Shown: positions 18,415-27,504, numbered from the stretch's first letter. The stretch is DNA of 64,000 nucleotides from Haloarcula nitratireducens (GCF_019599505.1 NZ_RKLT01000002.1:558001-622000); one strand, 5' to 3'. A program made the numbers and translations. The notes: generated from the sequence alone by a model not told the origin.

Positions 18415-18603
18415 ATGTCTAACGAATGCTCAGAGGACACGACGACGCCGGAGGGTCAGCCTCGTCGCTGCACCAGTTGCGGCGCCGCGATCGACACGAG
18501 AGAGTGGTACCCGGTCGTCGCCGTCCCGGGAGACGGATACCGCATCTACGCGTTCTGCGACGAGGCCTGCCGCGGGCGTTGGCAGCGGGAGCGGGGTAAG
18601 TGA
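18415..18603 (+). CDS. 62-residue zinc-finger protein (DUF7576-like)
   Basis: Reads MSNECSEDTTTPEGQPRRCTSCG with a C-terminal YAFCDEACRGRWQRERGK. The CTSC and CDEAC clusters form a four-Cys zinc site in a treble-clef-like arrangement, as in small haloarchaeal proteins often encoded next to Bat or HalOD1 genes. It follows the Bat-like regulator by 140 bp, and copy 1 of the upstream repeat lies between them. It may act as a partner or modulator of transcription, but no function is known to me. Confidence 0.72.
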   Translation: MSNECSEDTTTPEGQPRRCTSCGAAIDTREWYPVVAVPGDGYRIYAFCDEACRGRWQRERGK

Positions 18604-18677
18604 CGACGACTGTCGCCTGCCGCCTCTCGCCTCTCGTCGATCTCGGCGGTGAAACGGCGGGACACGGCGCGTCTAAA

Positions 18678-18724
18678 TGTATAGTGGTGGCCGGTCCGCG
18701 ACGCTTCGCCATGTAGCGGTCACC
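18678..18724 (+). repeat. 47-bp upstream repeat, copy 2
   Basis: Begins TGTATAGTGGTGGCCGGTCC and continues GCGACGCTTCGCCATGTAGC, aligning with copy 1 at 18287. It runs into TAGCGGTCACCGCTA (18714-18728), a near-perfect palindrome about 28 bp before the HalOD1 start codon. Confidence 0.5.
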
Positions 18725-18755
18725 GCTATCATCGTACGGCGCATACGTCCACTCG

Positions 18756-19082
18756 ATGAGCGACCGTGAGACACGACAACGGCACGTCGAACGCACCGTG
18801 GGCGACGTCTCCTCGACCGAGGAGCTGACACGCGACATCGTCGCGGCCGTCGCCGACGCGACCGACACCCCGGTCTCGGACTTCGAGACGTCGCTGTACG
18901 ACGCGGTGGAACCGGACAAACTCTCGGCGGTCCTCGCGTCGTCGGCGAGCAGTCGGGTCTCGTTCACGTACAGAGACTGCATGGTCTCAGTCGCCGGCAG
19001 CGGCACGGTCTGCGTCGACCCGGACCCCGCGATCGACGGTCGCGCCGACCGAGCGTCGACCGACGTCACCCAACGCCCATGA
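18756..19082 (+). CDS. HalOD1 output-domain protein
   Basis: 108 residues. The HalOD1 domain (haloarchaeal output domain 1) covers about 20-90: ELTRDIVAAVADATDTPVSDFETSLYDAVEPDKLSAVLAS and VSFTYRDCMVSVAGSGTVCVDPD. This domain often follows receiver or PAS modules in haloarchaeal signal transduction and also occurs alone; its biochemical role is unknown. The stop overlaps the next start as ATGA (19079-19082), so the two proteins are translationally coupled. Confidence 0.88.
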   Translation: MSDRETRQRHVERTVGDVSSTEELTRDIVAAVADATDTPVSDFETSLYDAVEPDKLSAVLASSASSRVSFTYRDCMVSVAGSGTVCVDPDPAIDGRADRASTDVTQRP

Positions 19083-19234
19083 CCGGCGAATTCGAGTCGA
19101 AGCGGGAGCGCGCCGCGGCCCCGGTCGACGACCGGTACGCTGCGCTCCGAGTCGACGGCGACCTCCTCGTCTACGACCGCGAGGACGACGGCGCGTGGAT
19201 ACAGTCGTCGACGACCCGCGAACTGCGGGCGTGA
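19079..19234 (+). CDS. 51-residue DUF7331-like protein
   Basis: Reads MTGEFESKRERAAAPVDDRYAALRVDGDLLVYDRED, ending DGAWIQSSTTRELRA. The DRYAAL...LLVYDRE...AWIQS pattern is characteristic of a small haloarchaeal family usually found beside HalOD1 genes. Its ATG overlaps the HalOD1 stop codon (ATGA), and the deoC gene converges immediately after it. The length and coupled start support a real gene. Function unknown. Confidence 0.75.
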   Translation: MTGEFESKRERAAAPVDDRYAALRVDGDLLVYDREDDGAWIQSSTTRELRA

Positions 19235-19239
19235 GCGCC

Positions 19240-19878
19240 CTACTCGGCACGCCGCTCGCGCCACTCTCGGACGATGACGTCGCCGCTCGACGCGCCGATG
19301 CGCTCGGCTCCGGCGTCGAACATCGCCCCCGCCTCGTCCCACGACCCGACGCCGCCGCTGGCTTTCACCGGGAGGTACTGGCTCAGAATCTCCACGTCGT
19401 CGACCGTCGCCCCGCCCTCGGAGAATCCCGTCGCGGTCTTGAGATACGCGGCGTCGGCGTCGGCGGCGAGGCGGCCGATACGGTGGAGCTCCGCGTCGCT
19501 CAGCAGCGGCGCTTCGACGATGACCTTCACCGGGACCGGGACGGCCGCGACGACTTCGGTGAGGTGCTCGCCCAGCGCGTCGTCCTCGCCGGCCTTCAGC
19601 AGGCCGACGTTCGAGACGAGGTCCAGTTCGTCGGCCCCGCGATCCCACGCGTCTCTGGCGGCCGCACAGACGGCGTCGGTGCTCCCCTGTCCGTGCGGGA
19701 AGTCGATCACCGTCGCCAGCGGGACGTCGGCGTAGTCGGCCGCGAGCGGGAGGTAACACGGGGGGATACAGGCCCGCATCCCGTACTCCAGCGCGTCGTC
19801 TAAACACGACCGCACGTCGGCCGGCGTGGTCGTCGGCCCGAGCACGGTGTGCTCGACCCGGTCGGGAACGTCGTCCAT
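19240..19878 (-). CDS. deoC: deoxyribose-phosphate aldolase
   Basis: Class I aldolase that cleaves 2-deoxyribose-5-phosphate to acetaldehyde and glyceraldehyde-3-phosphate in nucleoside catabolism. 212 residues. The Schiff-base Lys is at about residue 147 in [12 protein letters not shown], and the second conserved Lys lies in [26 protein letters not shown] and [14 protein letters not shown] are the usual barrel strands. The start [15 protein letters not shown] fits the family; a longer upstream frame has poor codon usage. The nucleoside phosphorylase at 21185-21958 supplies an upstream step of the same pathway. Confidence 0.93.
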   Translation of the reverse strand: MDDVPDRVEHTVLGPTTTPADVRSCLDDALEYGMRACIPPCYLPLAADYADVPLATVIDFPHGQGSTDAVCAAARDAWDRGADELDLVSNVGLLKAGEDDALGEHLTEVVAAVPVPVKVIVEAPLLSDAELHRIGRLAADADAAYLKTATGFSEGGATVDDVEILSQYLPVKASGGVGSWDEAGAMFDAGAERIGASSGDVIVREWRERRAE

Positions 19879-20026
19879 GCCCGGTCCAACAGCGGGCGAG
19901 CACCTAAACGTCTCGGCACGGGAACGCAGGTAGCTGGCGTTCAGCCGAAAATCAGTCGGACGGACCGGCGTACCATCCGAGACGAGGTCGGAAGCTTTTC
20001 GGCGTCCGACGTTAGCGTGAAGGTAT

Positions 20027-20863
20027 ATGGTACTGCCTTCGGGGTTCGCGCTGCCGCCGCTGCCGTATCTGGTGGCGCTGACGGCCGGGACGCTGCTGGT
20101 GACGGCCCTGCTGGTGGCGTTCGAACCGCCCATCGACCAGCGGACCGTCGTCGCGCTGGCCCCGTGGATGGTCATCGGCGGCGCGCTCCACGCGCTGAAT
20201 CAGCCGCCGATCGAACTGTACGACGCCGCGATTCGCCCCCTCTTCGGCACGCCCGCGGTCTACTTCACCACCTACGTCACGCTCGGGACCGTCTGGGTCG
20301 TCCTCTCGCTGTTCGGCGTCCGTCGGGGTCACGACGAGAACGTCTCCCGCAATCTCGGTCTCGTGGGGACCGGCGTCATGACGGTCCTGCTCGTCCTGGC
20401 GGCGATCACGGCGCTCCGGTCGGGGCTGCTCTCGCTCGTCTGGCCCACCGTCGCCGTCGTCGGCGGACTCGTCGTCGCCGGTCTCACGCTCCTCGCGGCC
20501 GCGCTCTGGCGGACGCCGGTCATCGTCCGGACGCGCTACGCCGCGCCCGTGGTCATCTTCGCCCACGCGTTAGACGGCGTCTCGACGGCCATCGGCGCGG
20601 ACGTCATCGGCATCGGCGAACGGTCGCCCCTTCCGCGCGCGATCATGGAGTTCGCCGGGACGCTGCCTACCGCCTCCATTATCGGCGTCGGCTGGCTGTT
20701 CGTCCTCGTGAAGCTCGTCGTCGCGGTGGGCGTCGTCTTCCTCATGCACGAGTACCTGGAGGACGAGCCCGTCGAGGGGAGCCTCCTGCTCGCGTTCGTC
20801 GCCGCCGTCGGTCTCGGTCCGGCGGCGAACAACGTGGTGCTGTTCCTGTTCATCCCGACCTGA
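20027..20863 (+). CDS. DUF63 family membrane protein
   Basis: 278 residues with about seven to eight hydrophobic helices (for example [84 protein letters not shown]). The conserved polar pattern [15 protein letters not shown] and [18 protein letters not shown] matches archaeal DUF63, a family restricted largely to Euryarchaeota. The buried His/Asp/Asn residues resemble those of intramembrane enzymes, but no activity is established. It is divergent from deoC. Confidence 0.85.
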   Translation: MVLPSGFALPPLPYLVALTAGTLLVTALLVAFEPPIDQRTVVALAPWMVIGGALHALNQPPIELYDAAIRPLFGTPAVYFTTYVTLGTVWVVLSLFGVRRGHDENVSRNLGLVGTGVMTVLLVLAAITALRSGLLSLVWPTVAVVGGLVVAGLTLLAAALWRTPVIVRTRYAAPVVIFAHALDGVSTAIGADVIGIGERSPLPRAIMEFAGTLPTASIIGVGWLFVLVKLVVAVGVVFLMHEYLEDEPVEGSLLLAFVAAVGLGPAANNVVLFLFIPT

Positions 20864-20891
20864 GAAGCCGCCGTCGAACGGTCGCCGCGTC

Positions 20892-21104
20892 TCACTCCGC
20901 CCGCGCCGAGAGGTTGCGGTACATCACGCCGTAGAGGAACAGCGCCGCGACGCCGCCGAAGGGGAGCGCAAGCGTCCACGGCACCGGTTCGCCGCCGACG
21001 GTCCGGGGGACGAAGACGGCGAGCGCACCCAGCCCGAAGCCGACGACCAGCGCGGCGACCGTCGGCCATCGCATCCGCCTGTCGAGCGGCGAGAGGTCGC
21101 TCAT
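20892..21104 (-). CDS. 70-residue membrane protein
   Basis: Two hydrophobic helices, about residues 15-35 (TVAALVVGFGLGALAVFVP) and 43-62 (WTLALPFGGVAALFLYGVM), with a short charged N-terminus MSDLSPLDRRMRW and ending MYRNLSARAE. It resembles small DUF-type haloarchaeal membrane proteins. It converges with the DUF63 gene and is divergent from the nucleoside phosphorylase gene. Function unknown. Confidence 0.65.
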   Translation of the reverse strand: MSDLSPLDRRMRWPTVAALVVGFGLGALAVFVPRTVGGEPVPWTLALPFGGVAALFLYGVMYRNLSARAE

Positions 21105-21184
21105 ACGGCTACCGTCGCGGCGCGGCCACCTGACTGTTCGGGCGAACCCCCGCCGTTATTGTGCCGACCCGTCGAACGCCCGCC

Positions 21185-21958
21185 ATGGCGAAACAGCCCC
21201 ACCTGCTTGTCGAATCGGGGGACGTGAACGACGTGGCGCTGCTGCCGGGCGACCCCGGACGGGTCGACCGCATCGCCGGCCACTGCGAGGAGAGCGAGAC
21301 GATAGCCGAGAACCGCGAGTACAAGGTCGTCAACGCGACCTACGAGGGGACCGACCTGACGATCTGCTCGACCGGTATCGGGTCGCCGTCGGCGGCCATC
21401 GCGGTCGAGGAACTGGCCGCGGTGGGCGTCGAGACGTTCGTCCGCGTCGGGACGACCGGCGCGCTCCAGTCGGGCATCGAGATCGGTGACATGGTGGTCG
21501 CCACCGGCGCGGCCAAGGACGAGGGCACCAGCGAACGCTACGAGGACACCACGGTTCCAGCGGTGCCGGACTACGAGACGCTCTCGGCGCTGGTCGACGC
21601 CGCGGAGGAGAACGAGGAGCGCGCGGCCGGGACCGGCGCGAAGGGGGCGAGCGGCGAAGCCGCGAGCCGAGTGCACGTCGGCGCGATCGCGACGGACGAC
21701 GCCTTCTACGCGGAGACCGAAGCGTACGTCGAGGACTGGGAGGCCGCCGGGTTGCTGGCCGTCGAGATGGAGGCCGCCGCCATCTTCACGCTGGCCCGCC
21801 GGAAGGGCCTGTCCGCGGGCGCGATCTGCACCGTCGACGGCAACCTCGTCGAGGGGACCCAGAAGGGCGAGACGGACGACGAGGAACTGCCCGAGAAGGC
21901 CAAGGACAACGTCGAACGAGCCATCGACATCGCGCTGACCGCCGCGACCGCGCTCTGA
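21185..21958 (+). CDS. nucleoside phosphorylase (uridine/purine phosphorylase type)
   Basis: 257 residues of the trimeric/hexameric NP-I family. Motifs: LLPGDPGRVDRIAGH at the N-terminus (phosphate binding), TGIGSPSAAIAVEELAAVGVETFVRVGTTGALQ, and LLAVEMEAAAIFTLARRKGL, the nucleoside-binding motif. It cleaves nucleosides with phosphate to free base and (deoxy)ribose-1-phosphate; uridine is a likely substrate by resemblance to Udp. ATG 21185 is preferred over the GTG at 21161 because it starts the family N-terminus. With deoC nearby it suggests nucleoside salvage. Confidence 0.9.
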   Translation: MAKQPHLLVESGDVNDVALLPGDPGRVDRIAGHCEESETIAENREYKVVNATYEGTDLTICSTGIGSPSAAIAVEELAAVGVETFVRVGTTGALQSGIEIGDMVVATGAAKDEGTSERYEDTTVPAVPDYETLSALVDAAEENEERAAGTGAKGASGEAASRVHVGAIATDDAFYAETEAYVEDWEAAGLLAVEMEAAAIFTLARRKGLSAGAICTVDGNLVEGTQKGETDDEELPEKAKDNVERAIDIALTAATAL

Positions 21959-22007
21959 GACGCTCTGGGCCGGTGGGCTTAGGGGTCCGACGGCCCTCAC
22001 GGGACCT

Positions 22008-23465
22008 ATGCTCGAACAGTTGACCCGGCAGTTCCGCGCGGCGTTGGCGCGAGCGCGGCGGGTCGAACGGCGCGAACTCCGCGAGTTCCGGAGTTGGGCG
22101 GAGACGACCGACCACATCGTCCACCTCTCCGTGCTGGTGTTCGTCCCGTTGCTCATCGGGCTGGTGACGGCCGTCTCGAACGTCGTCCCGACGCTGTCGT
22201 TCCTGCTCTTCCCGCCGCTGGCGTCGGGCACCTACACGCTGTTCGTCGACCCGCGGGGGAAGTACTCCGAGCCGGGACGGTTCGTCGGCGGGTTGACCAT
22301 CGGCGCGATGTGCGGGCTCGGCGCGCTGTGGGTGTCGAACACGGTACTCAACGGGCCGCAGGGCCAGTTTCAGGTGGCGGCCGGGGCGGCGGCGTTGGCG
22401 GCGTTGGCGACGGGACTGATAACGTGGCCGCTCGACATCGAGGAACCGTCGGCGTACTCGACGGCGCTGCTGACGCTGCTGGTGCAACCGTCTCAGCGGT
22501 TGCCCTTCGTCGGTAGCATCTTCCTCGCCAGCTCGCTCGTCGCGATGGTCTTCGTCGTCTGGCGCGACCGCTTTTACGACCGACGGGCGACCGTCCTCTA
22601 TAAGTCTACCACCGGCGACGACCACGTCCTCGTCCCGATGCGCGGGGATGACGCGGGGGCGACGGCGATGCTCGCGGCACGGCTGGCGGCGGCCCACGAC
22701 GCCGGCAAAGTCGTCCTCCTCGACATCGTCGACGACGTCGAGGCCGCCGAGACCGAGCGCGCGCTGTTGAGCGGTCCCCGCGGGCAGCGAGACGTGCCGA
22801 ACGCGGCCGAAGTCGCCAGCGAAGACGTGAGCGAGGCGGTTCGAGACGAGGTCGATCGACTCGAAACGCAGGCGTGGGAGGTGAAGACGCGGGTCGGCGT
22901 CCCCTGTCAAGTGGTCGTCGCCGCGGGCGACGAACCGGCCGCCGCGACGACGCTCCGGGCGGCCGACGACGCGAACTGCGACCTCATCGCCGCCCCCTAC
23001 GAGAGCGAACACGGCGCGCTGACGCCGTACCTGCGGCAGTTGTTTCGCGGCGATACGGACGTGTTGGTCCACCGCTCGCGGAACGGCCGCACCCGGTGGA
23101 AACGCGTGCTGGTGCCGGTTCGGCGGGCCAGCGACGTCGCGCACAACATGGTCGATTTCGCCATCCGACTCGCCGGGGCGAGCGGCCGAGTCGCGGTGGC
23201 GACCTGTATCGGAGACAACGGCGACCGCCGCCGCGCCGAGTCGATGCTGATGAACCTCGTCGAGCCGTTCGACGCCCCCATCGAGACGCGCGGGGCGCGG
23301 ACCGACATCCAGTCGTTCCTCGTCGACACCGGCTCGGAGTACGACCTCGTCATCATCGGGGCCAGCCAGGACCGGAGCGCCGCCTCGCGGTTCATCGCGC
23401 CGCCGACGTTCGAACGACTACAGGACGTCGACACCGACGTCGCCATCATGGACCGGAGCCACTAG
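22008..23465 (+). CDS. HPP-domain membrane protein fused to universal stress domains
   Basis: 485 residues. The N-terminal 200 residues form an HPP-family membrane domain (HLSVLVFVPLLIGLVTAVS, SFLLFPPLASGTYTLFVDPRGKYSEPGRFVGG), whose name comes from an HPP motif; here the equivalent is FPPLASG. Two Usp-like domains follow (about 215-330 and 345-485; second: WKRVLVPVRRASDVAHNMVDFAIRLAGASGRVAV and LVIIGASQDRSAASRF). HPP proteins in cyanobacteria and chloroplasts have been linked to nitrite transport; whether that applies here is unknown. The Usp part may couple transport to ATP or stress. It overlaps the convergent channel gene by 4 bp. Confidence 0.85.
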   Translation: MLEQLTRQFRAALARARRVERRELREFRSWAETTDHIVHLSVLVFVPLLIGLVTAVSNVVPTLSFLLFPPLASGTYTLFVDPRGKYSEPGRFVGGLTIGAMCGLGALWVSNTVLNGPQGQFQVAAGAAALAALATGLITWPLDIEEPSAYSTALLTLLVQPSQRLPFVGSIFLASSLVAMVFVVWRDRFYDRRATVLYKSTTGDDHVLVPMRGDDAGATAMLAARLAAAHDAGKVVLLDIVDDVEAAETERALLSGPRGQRDVPNAAEVASEDVSEAVRDEVDRLETQAWEVKTRVGVPCQVVVAAGDEPAAATTLRAADDANCDLIAAPYESEHGALTPYLRQLFRGDTDVLVHRSRNGRTRWKRVLVPVRRASDVAHNMVDFAIRLAGASGRVAVATCIGDNGDRRRAESMLMNLVEPFDAPIETRGARTDIQSFLVDTGSEYDLVIIGASQDRSAASRFIAPPTFERLQDVDTDVAIMDRSH

Positions 23466-24625
23466 AGGTCGTCTTCGCGTTCGACGTCCAAGAGGTGGTC
23501 GGCGATGTTCTCCATCCCCTGTCGACCCATCGCCGACTGGACGAGTAAGTGCCCGCCGATGAGCGCGGGGCTGATGACCGTGCTCGCGCCCGCTCGCCGC
23601 AACTTCTCGACGTTCTCGCGGTCGGTCGCGGCGGCGACGATGTTCAGGTCGGGATTGAGGTTGTGCGCCGTCAGGATCGAGAGGGCGTCCTCCGCGTCGT
23701 CGTCGGTGGCGACGACCGCGGCTCGCGCGTCCCCGATCGCCGCTCGCCGGAGCGGTTCCTCGTCGCTCGGGTTCGCGGTCAGCACCGCGATGTCCCGTTT
23801 CTGTAACCGCGCGGCCGTCTCCGAATCCGGCGTGATGACGACGAATTCGGCGTTCTTCGCGAGTTCGTCCAGGATCGGTTCCGTCAGGTCGCCGTAGCCG
23901 AGGACCAGCACGTGGCCCTCGAGCAAGTCGAGTTGTGCGTCTGTCATGTTTCCGAGTGCCTCCGAGAGGCGTTTCTCGATAGCGGGTCCCAGCAGCGTCC
24001 CCAGCGCGATGGCGAAACTGGCCGTCCCGATGACGACCACCGAGAGGGCAAACAGCGTCGCCTGCTCGCTCTCCGGCGTCACGTCCCCGTAGCCGACGGT
24101 GCTGGCGGTGACGAGCGTGTAGTAGAAGGCGTCCGTGAGCGTCGAGACGTTGTTGAACTCCTCGCGCAGCGCGTAGGTGCCGACGGTGCCGTACACCTGT
24201 GCGCCCAGCAGCGCGGCCCCGGCGGCCAGTTGCGCCGCCGAGAGGTCGATCGATCGGTCGAAGCGCTTTCGGTTCAGCAACAGCGTCGGCAGCGACACCA
24301 GCGAGAGGACGACGAGCGGCAGGGAGACCGGCGACGTCTGGACGACGCCCTGTAGCGCCGAGACGGGCAACAGGACGAGGGTGACGAACCAGGCGATTCG
24401 CAACCGGCGGCGCAGGCCGAAGGCGGCGAGGAGCAGCGAGAACCCGGTGAGCGCCCCGGTGAAGCCGGCCGCCCGCTGAACGCTCTGCGGGACGAAGTCG
24501 AACATCGGCTCGGTGATGGCCACCTGGCTGATGTTGACGACGCCCGTCGCGAACGAGAGCAGCGCCACTACCGCCGGCAACAGCACCGCCGCGCGCGCGC
24601 CCAACCAGTCCCGCCGTCTGTCCAT
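23462..24625 (-). CDS. Kch-type potassium channel with RCK (TrkA-N) domain
   Basis: 387 residues. After several N-terminal helices, the pore region reads LTDAFYYTLVTASTVGYGDVTPESEQA, with the selectivity filter TVGYGD at about residue 173. The cytoplasmic part begins EGHVLVLGYGDLTEPILDELAK, the Rossmann-type nucleotide-binding RCK domain (GYGxxx instead of the full GxGxxG), followed by EPLRRAAIGDARAAVVATDDDAEDALSILTAHNLNP. A C-terminal RCK_C is not clear. The channel has more membrane helices before the pore than simple Kch proteins. The neighbouring RCK_C-type pair may belong to the same ion-regulation cluster. Confidence 0.92.
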   Translation of the reverse strand: MDRRRDWLGARAAVLLPAVVALLSFATGVVNISQVAITEPMFDFVPQSVQRAAGFTGALTGFSLLLAAFGLRRRLRIAWFVTLVLLPVSALQGVVQTSPVSLPLVVLSLVSLPTLLLNRKRFDRSIDLSAAQLAAGAALLGAQVYGTVGTYALREEFNNVSTLTDAFYYTLVTASTVGYGDVTPESEQATLFALSVVVIGTASFAIALGTLLGPAIEKRLSEALGNMTDAQLDLLEGHVLVLGYGDLTEPILDELAKNAEFVVITPDSETAARLQKRDIAVLTANPSDEEPLRRAAIGDARAAVVATDDDAEDALSILTAHNLNPDLNIVAAATDRENVEKLRRAGASTVISPALIGGHLLVQSAMGRQGMENIADHLLDVEREDDL

Positions 24626-24732
24626 ACGGCTTCGTAGCCATCGGACGGTGTAAATGTGCTGTCATCGGGCGGTCGGTAGGTCCGGCGTACCGCGTCGGAA
24701 GCGATATATCATCCGACGCGCACGTAGGGGAC

Positions 24733-25956
24733 ATGGCTTCGCTCCCGATCGAGATTCTCCTCGGCATCTATCTCGGGTTGCTGGTCGGCGTCATCCCGGC
24801 GCTCGCCTCGTGGACGCTGGGGTTCGGGTTCAAGTACCTGACCGGCGTGACGCTACCGGGATTCGGTGTCGCCGTCCTCGCCATCGCGCTGGCGGGGGTC
24901 AGCGGCGGCCTGCTGGCGCTGGCCGACGAGTCGATCACGCAGGCCCCGAACGCCGAACGGATCATCACCGCCATCCTGCTGGTCGGGATGGTGTCGATGT
25001 ACGCCCACAGCAAGGGTGATCAGATGGGTGCGACGTTCCCGAAACGCCTCTCGCTGCAGAGCCTCCGGAACAGGCGCATCTCGACCGACGTCGTCGAGTT
25101 GGTGGGCGGCGGCGACGAGGTACGCATCGGCGTCGTCGGACAGGTGGCCGACATGGAGGGATACCCACCGCTGCCGGAACCGCTTCGAGTCGAGATCCGG
25201 AGCGTCGAGTACACGTTCCCCGTCGACCTCCGCATCGGCGAACTGGAATCGCGCATGGCCGAGCGACTGAAGACGGAGTTCGACCTCGGCGACGTCGAGG
25301 TGAGCATCGACGAGCGCGGCCAAGCCACCGTCGTCGCCGCCCCGCCTTTCTCGGGGCTCTCGAAGCGGGTGGGCGACGGCCGTCACGCCGTCTCGGTGGA
25401 CGCCGTCCTGCCGACCGGACTGGCCCGAAACGACGAGGTGACGGTGCTCGCGCCGGACGCACAGGTTCGCGGGACGGTCGTGAGCGCGCGCTGTGACGGC
25501 GCGGAGGACGTGCCCGTGGAGACGCCCGACGAACCGGAGCTGGCCGACGCCGAGAAACCGCCGACGCAGGTGATGGCACCGACGACCGACGGCGGGGAGG
25601 GACGACTGACCGTGGCGGTCAACCGCACCGACGTCAAACCGTTACTCCGAAGCGCCGACGCGAAAGTGGTCGTCGAGCCGCGGGGCACCCGTCGGGAGTA
25701 CGAGCTCGTCTCGCTGTTGCGCCGGGCCGGCAACCGGTTCCGGCGCGTCGCGGTTCGCTCGGAGGGACCCCTCGACGACACCACGCTGGGCGAGGCGCGC
25801 GTCCGAGAGACCTACAGCGTGGCCGTCTTCGCCGTCCGTACACAGGACGGCTGGCAGCTCGCGCCGCGCGGCGACATCGACGTCGAAGAGGGGAACGAAC
25901 TGTACGTCGCCGGGACCCGCGACAGCCTCGACGCCTTCGAGGAGGCGGTCGCGTGA
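24733..25956 (+). CDS. membrane protein with C-terminal RCK_C-like domain (first of a pair)
   Basis: 407 residues. Three N-terminal helices (IEILLGIYLGLLVGVIPALASW, LPGFGVAVLAIALAGVSGGLLALA, ERIITAILLVGMVSMYAHS) are followed by a long cytoplasmic region with beta-rich segments. The last 80 residues (LVSLLRRAGNRFRRVAVRSEGPLDDTTLGEARVRETYSVAVFAVR... DIDVEEGNELYVAGTRDSLDAFEE) have the RCK_C/TrkA-C pattern that binds ligands in K+ systems. No K+ selectivity filter is visible, so this is not itself a channel. It overlaps the next gene by 4 bp (GTGA), indicating coupled translation. Probably a regulator of K+ flux; inference. Confidence 0.75.
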   Translation: MASLPIEILLGIYLGLLVGVIPALASWTLGFGFKYLTGVTLPGFGVAVLAIALAGVSGGLLALADESITQAPNAERIITAILLVGMVSMYAHSKGDQMGATFPKRLSLQSLRNRRISTDVVELVGGGDEVRIGVVGQVADMEGYPPLPEPLRVEIRSVEYTFPVDLRIGELESRMAERLKTEFDLGDVEVSIDERGQATVVAAPPFSGLSKRVGDGRHAVSVDAVLPTGLARNDEVTVLAPDAQVRGTVVSARCDGAEDVPVETPDEPELADAEKPPTQVMAPTTDGGEGRLTVAVNRTDVKPLLRSADAKVVVEPRGTRREYELVSLLRRAGNRFRRVAVRSEGPLDDTTLGEARVRETYSVAVFAVRTQDGWQLAPRGDIDVEEGNELYVAGTRDSLDAFEEAVA

Positions 25957-27461
25957 GCGCCGCATTGCTACAGACCGGCCTGGCCCTCCAGGGCGGGTCG
26001 ATAACGGAGATACTCCTCCGCTTTGCCGCGTGGTTGGTGGGTCTCGGCATCGCAGCCGCGAGCGCCGCTGCCCTAGTCGGGATGGGGTATCGGTGGTACG
26101 TCCGCGAACGCGTCCCGACCGGGCTCGGCGTCCTCTTCGGACTGAGCGTCGTCGCGGTGTACCTCGGAACGAGGGGCGCGCTCGGCGACGTCATCCTCGG
26201 GCAGGAGGAAGTCCTCGAATCGACCCAAGTCCTGCGGAATCTGGCGTCTCTCGCTGTCGGCGGGTTCGCCGCGCTGACGGGGACGAAGGTCGGCGACCAC
26301 CTCGGGACGGACCTCTTCGCCGCGACGGGCGGCCGCGACGTGAACGCCGACGTGAGCGAGATCGTCCAGACGGTCGGTCGGGTGACGACGGTGAAACTGC
26401 CCGACGACATCGACCACATCGTCGGATACGACGCGGTTCCAGACGCGACACAGGAGAAACTGGCCGGGCGGCGCTTCCTCTTTCCCCGGCGGCTGACGAA
26501 GGCAGAATTGCGCGACCGGCTGGTCACGCGGCTCAAGACCGACTACGGCGTCGGCCACGTCGACCTCGAGCTCGACGACGACGGGAGCGTCTCGTACCTC
26601 GCCATCGGGTCGCGGGCGGCCGGCATCGGCCCGACGCTGCCGCCGGCGACCAACGCCATCGCCGTCCGCGCGGACCCCGCGCACGCCGCCAGCGCCGGCG
26701 ATCTGGTGCAGGTCTGGGAGACCGAGCCGCTCCGGCGGGTGCTCACGGGCGAACTCCGCGGCGTCGCCGGCGAGGTGGTGACCGTCGCCATCGACGCCGC
26801 CGACACGCAGAAACTCGACCCGAGCGAGCGGTACAAGCTCGTCACGCTGCCGGTCCAGAGCCGCCCCGACCGGGAGTTCGCCTCCCTCCTGCGGGCCGCC
26901 GACGAGACGATGGGGACGGTCCACGTCGAGGCGGGCAGCGAACTCGTCGGGCAGACCGTCGGTGGCCTCGGCGCCATCGTCGCCGCGATCACCCGGGAGG
27001 GCGCCGCGCCGGAGACGATCCCCTCCCGCGAGCGAGTCCTCGCCGCCGACGACCACGTCTACGCCATCGCCACGCCCGACGCCCTCCGCCGACTGGAGGC
27101 CGCCGCGGCCGGCACCGACGAACCACCGAGCCCGGTCGCCGCCGACGAAGACGACCGAAGCGACGAGTCCGAGGGCGACGAGCAGTCGTCCGCGGCCGAG
27201 GGAGACCGCCCGGAGACCGACGCGGTGGCGATCCCCGACGCCGAGTCACCCGATCCGGACGAATCGGCCGACACCGACGACGAGCCGGTCGAAGTGTGGG
27301 ATCCGGACGAACGCGTCGGCGCGGTGACCGAGGAGTCGGACGAAACCGACGAGACGAGCGCCGACGGCTCTGAAAGCGCGGCCGACGGCGCGTCCGTGGC
27401 TGATTCGGAACGGACCAATGGTGACACGGAGCGCGACGACGCGGAACGCGACGGTACGTGA
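25953..27461 (+). CDS. membrane protein with RCK_C-like domain and acidic tail (second of a pair)
   Basis: 502 residues from a GTG overlapping the preceding stop. Two or three N-terminal helices (FAAWLVGLGIAAASAAALVGMGY, LGVLFGLSVVAVYLG) lead into a cytoplasmic region whose architecture parallels the preceding protein: strand-rich segment, then FASLLRAADETMGTVHVEAGSELVGQTVGGLGAIVAAITR (RCK_C-like). The last 110 residues are a Glu/Asp/Ser-rich disordered tail (DEDDRSDESEGDEQ, DESADTDDEPVEVWDPDERVG). Again no pore filter is seen. The pair could form a hetero-oligomeric membrane ring sensing nucleotide or K+; that is inference. Confidence 0.7.
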   Translation: MSAALLQTGLALQGGSITEILLRFAAWLVGLGIAAASAAALVGMGYRWYVRERVPTGLGVLFGLSVVAVYLGTRGALGDVILGQEEVLESTQVLRNLASLAVGGFAALTGTKVGDHLGTDLFAATGGRDVNADVSEIVQTVGRVTTVKLPDDIDHIVGYDAVPDATQEKLAGRRFLFPRRLTKAELRDRLVTRLKTDYGVGHVDLELDDDGSVSYLAIGSRAAGIGPTLPPATNAIAVRADPAHAASAGDLVQVWETEPLRRVLTGELRGVAGEVVTVAIDAADTQKLDPSERYKLVTLPVQSRPDREFASLLRAADETMGTVHVEAGSELVGQTVGGLGAIVAAITREGAAPETIPSRERVLAADDHVYAIATPDALRRLEAAAAGTDEPPSPVAADEDDRSDESEGDEQSSAAEGDRPETDAVAIPDAESPDPDESADTDDEPVEVWDPDERVGAVTEESDETDETSADGSESAADGASVADSERTNGDTERDDAERDGT

Positions 27462-27504
27462 GCGGGTCGCAACCCTCTTTGTTCCCGCCCTCTCGCCTTC
27501 ACCT

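Noticed and set aside
26030..27373. Long Arg-rich frame overlapping the second RCK_C-like gene
   Set aside because: Out-of-frame shadow of an acidic G+C-rich gene; composition is almost entirely Arg/Gly/Pro with no start context.
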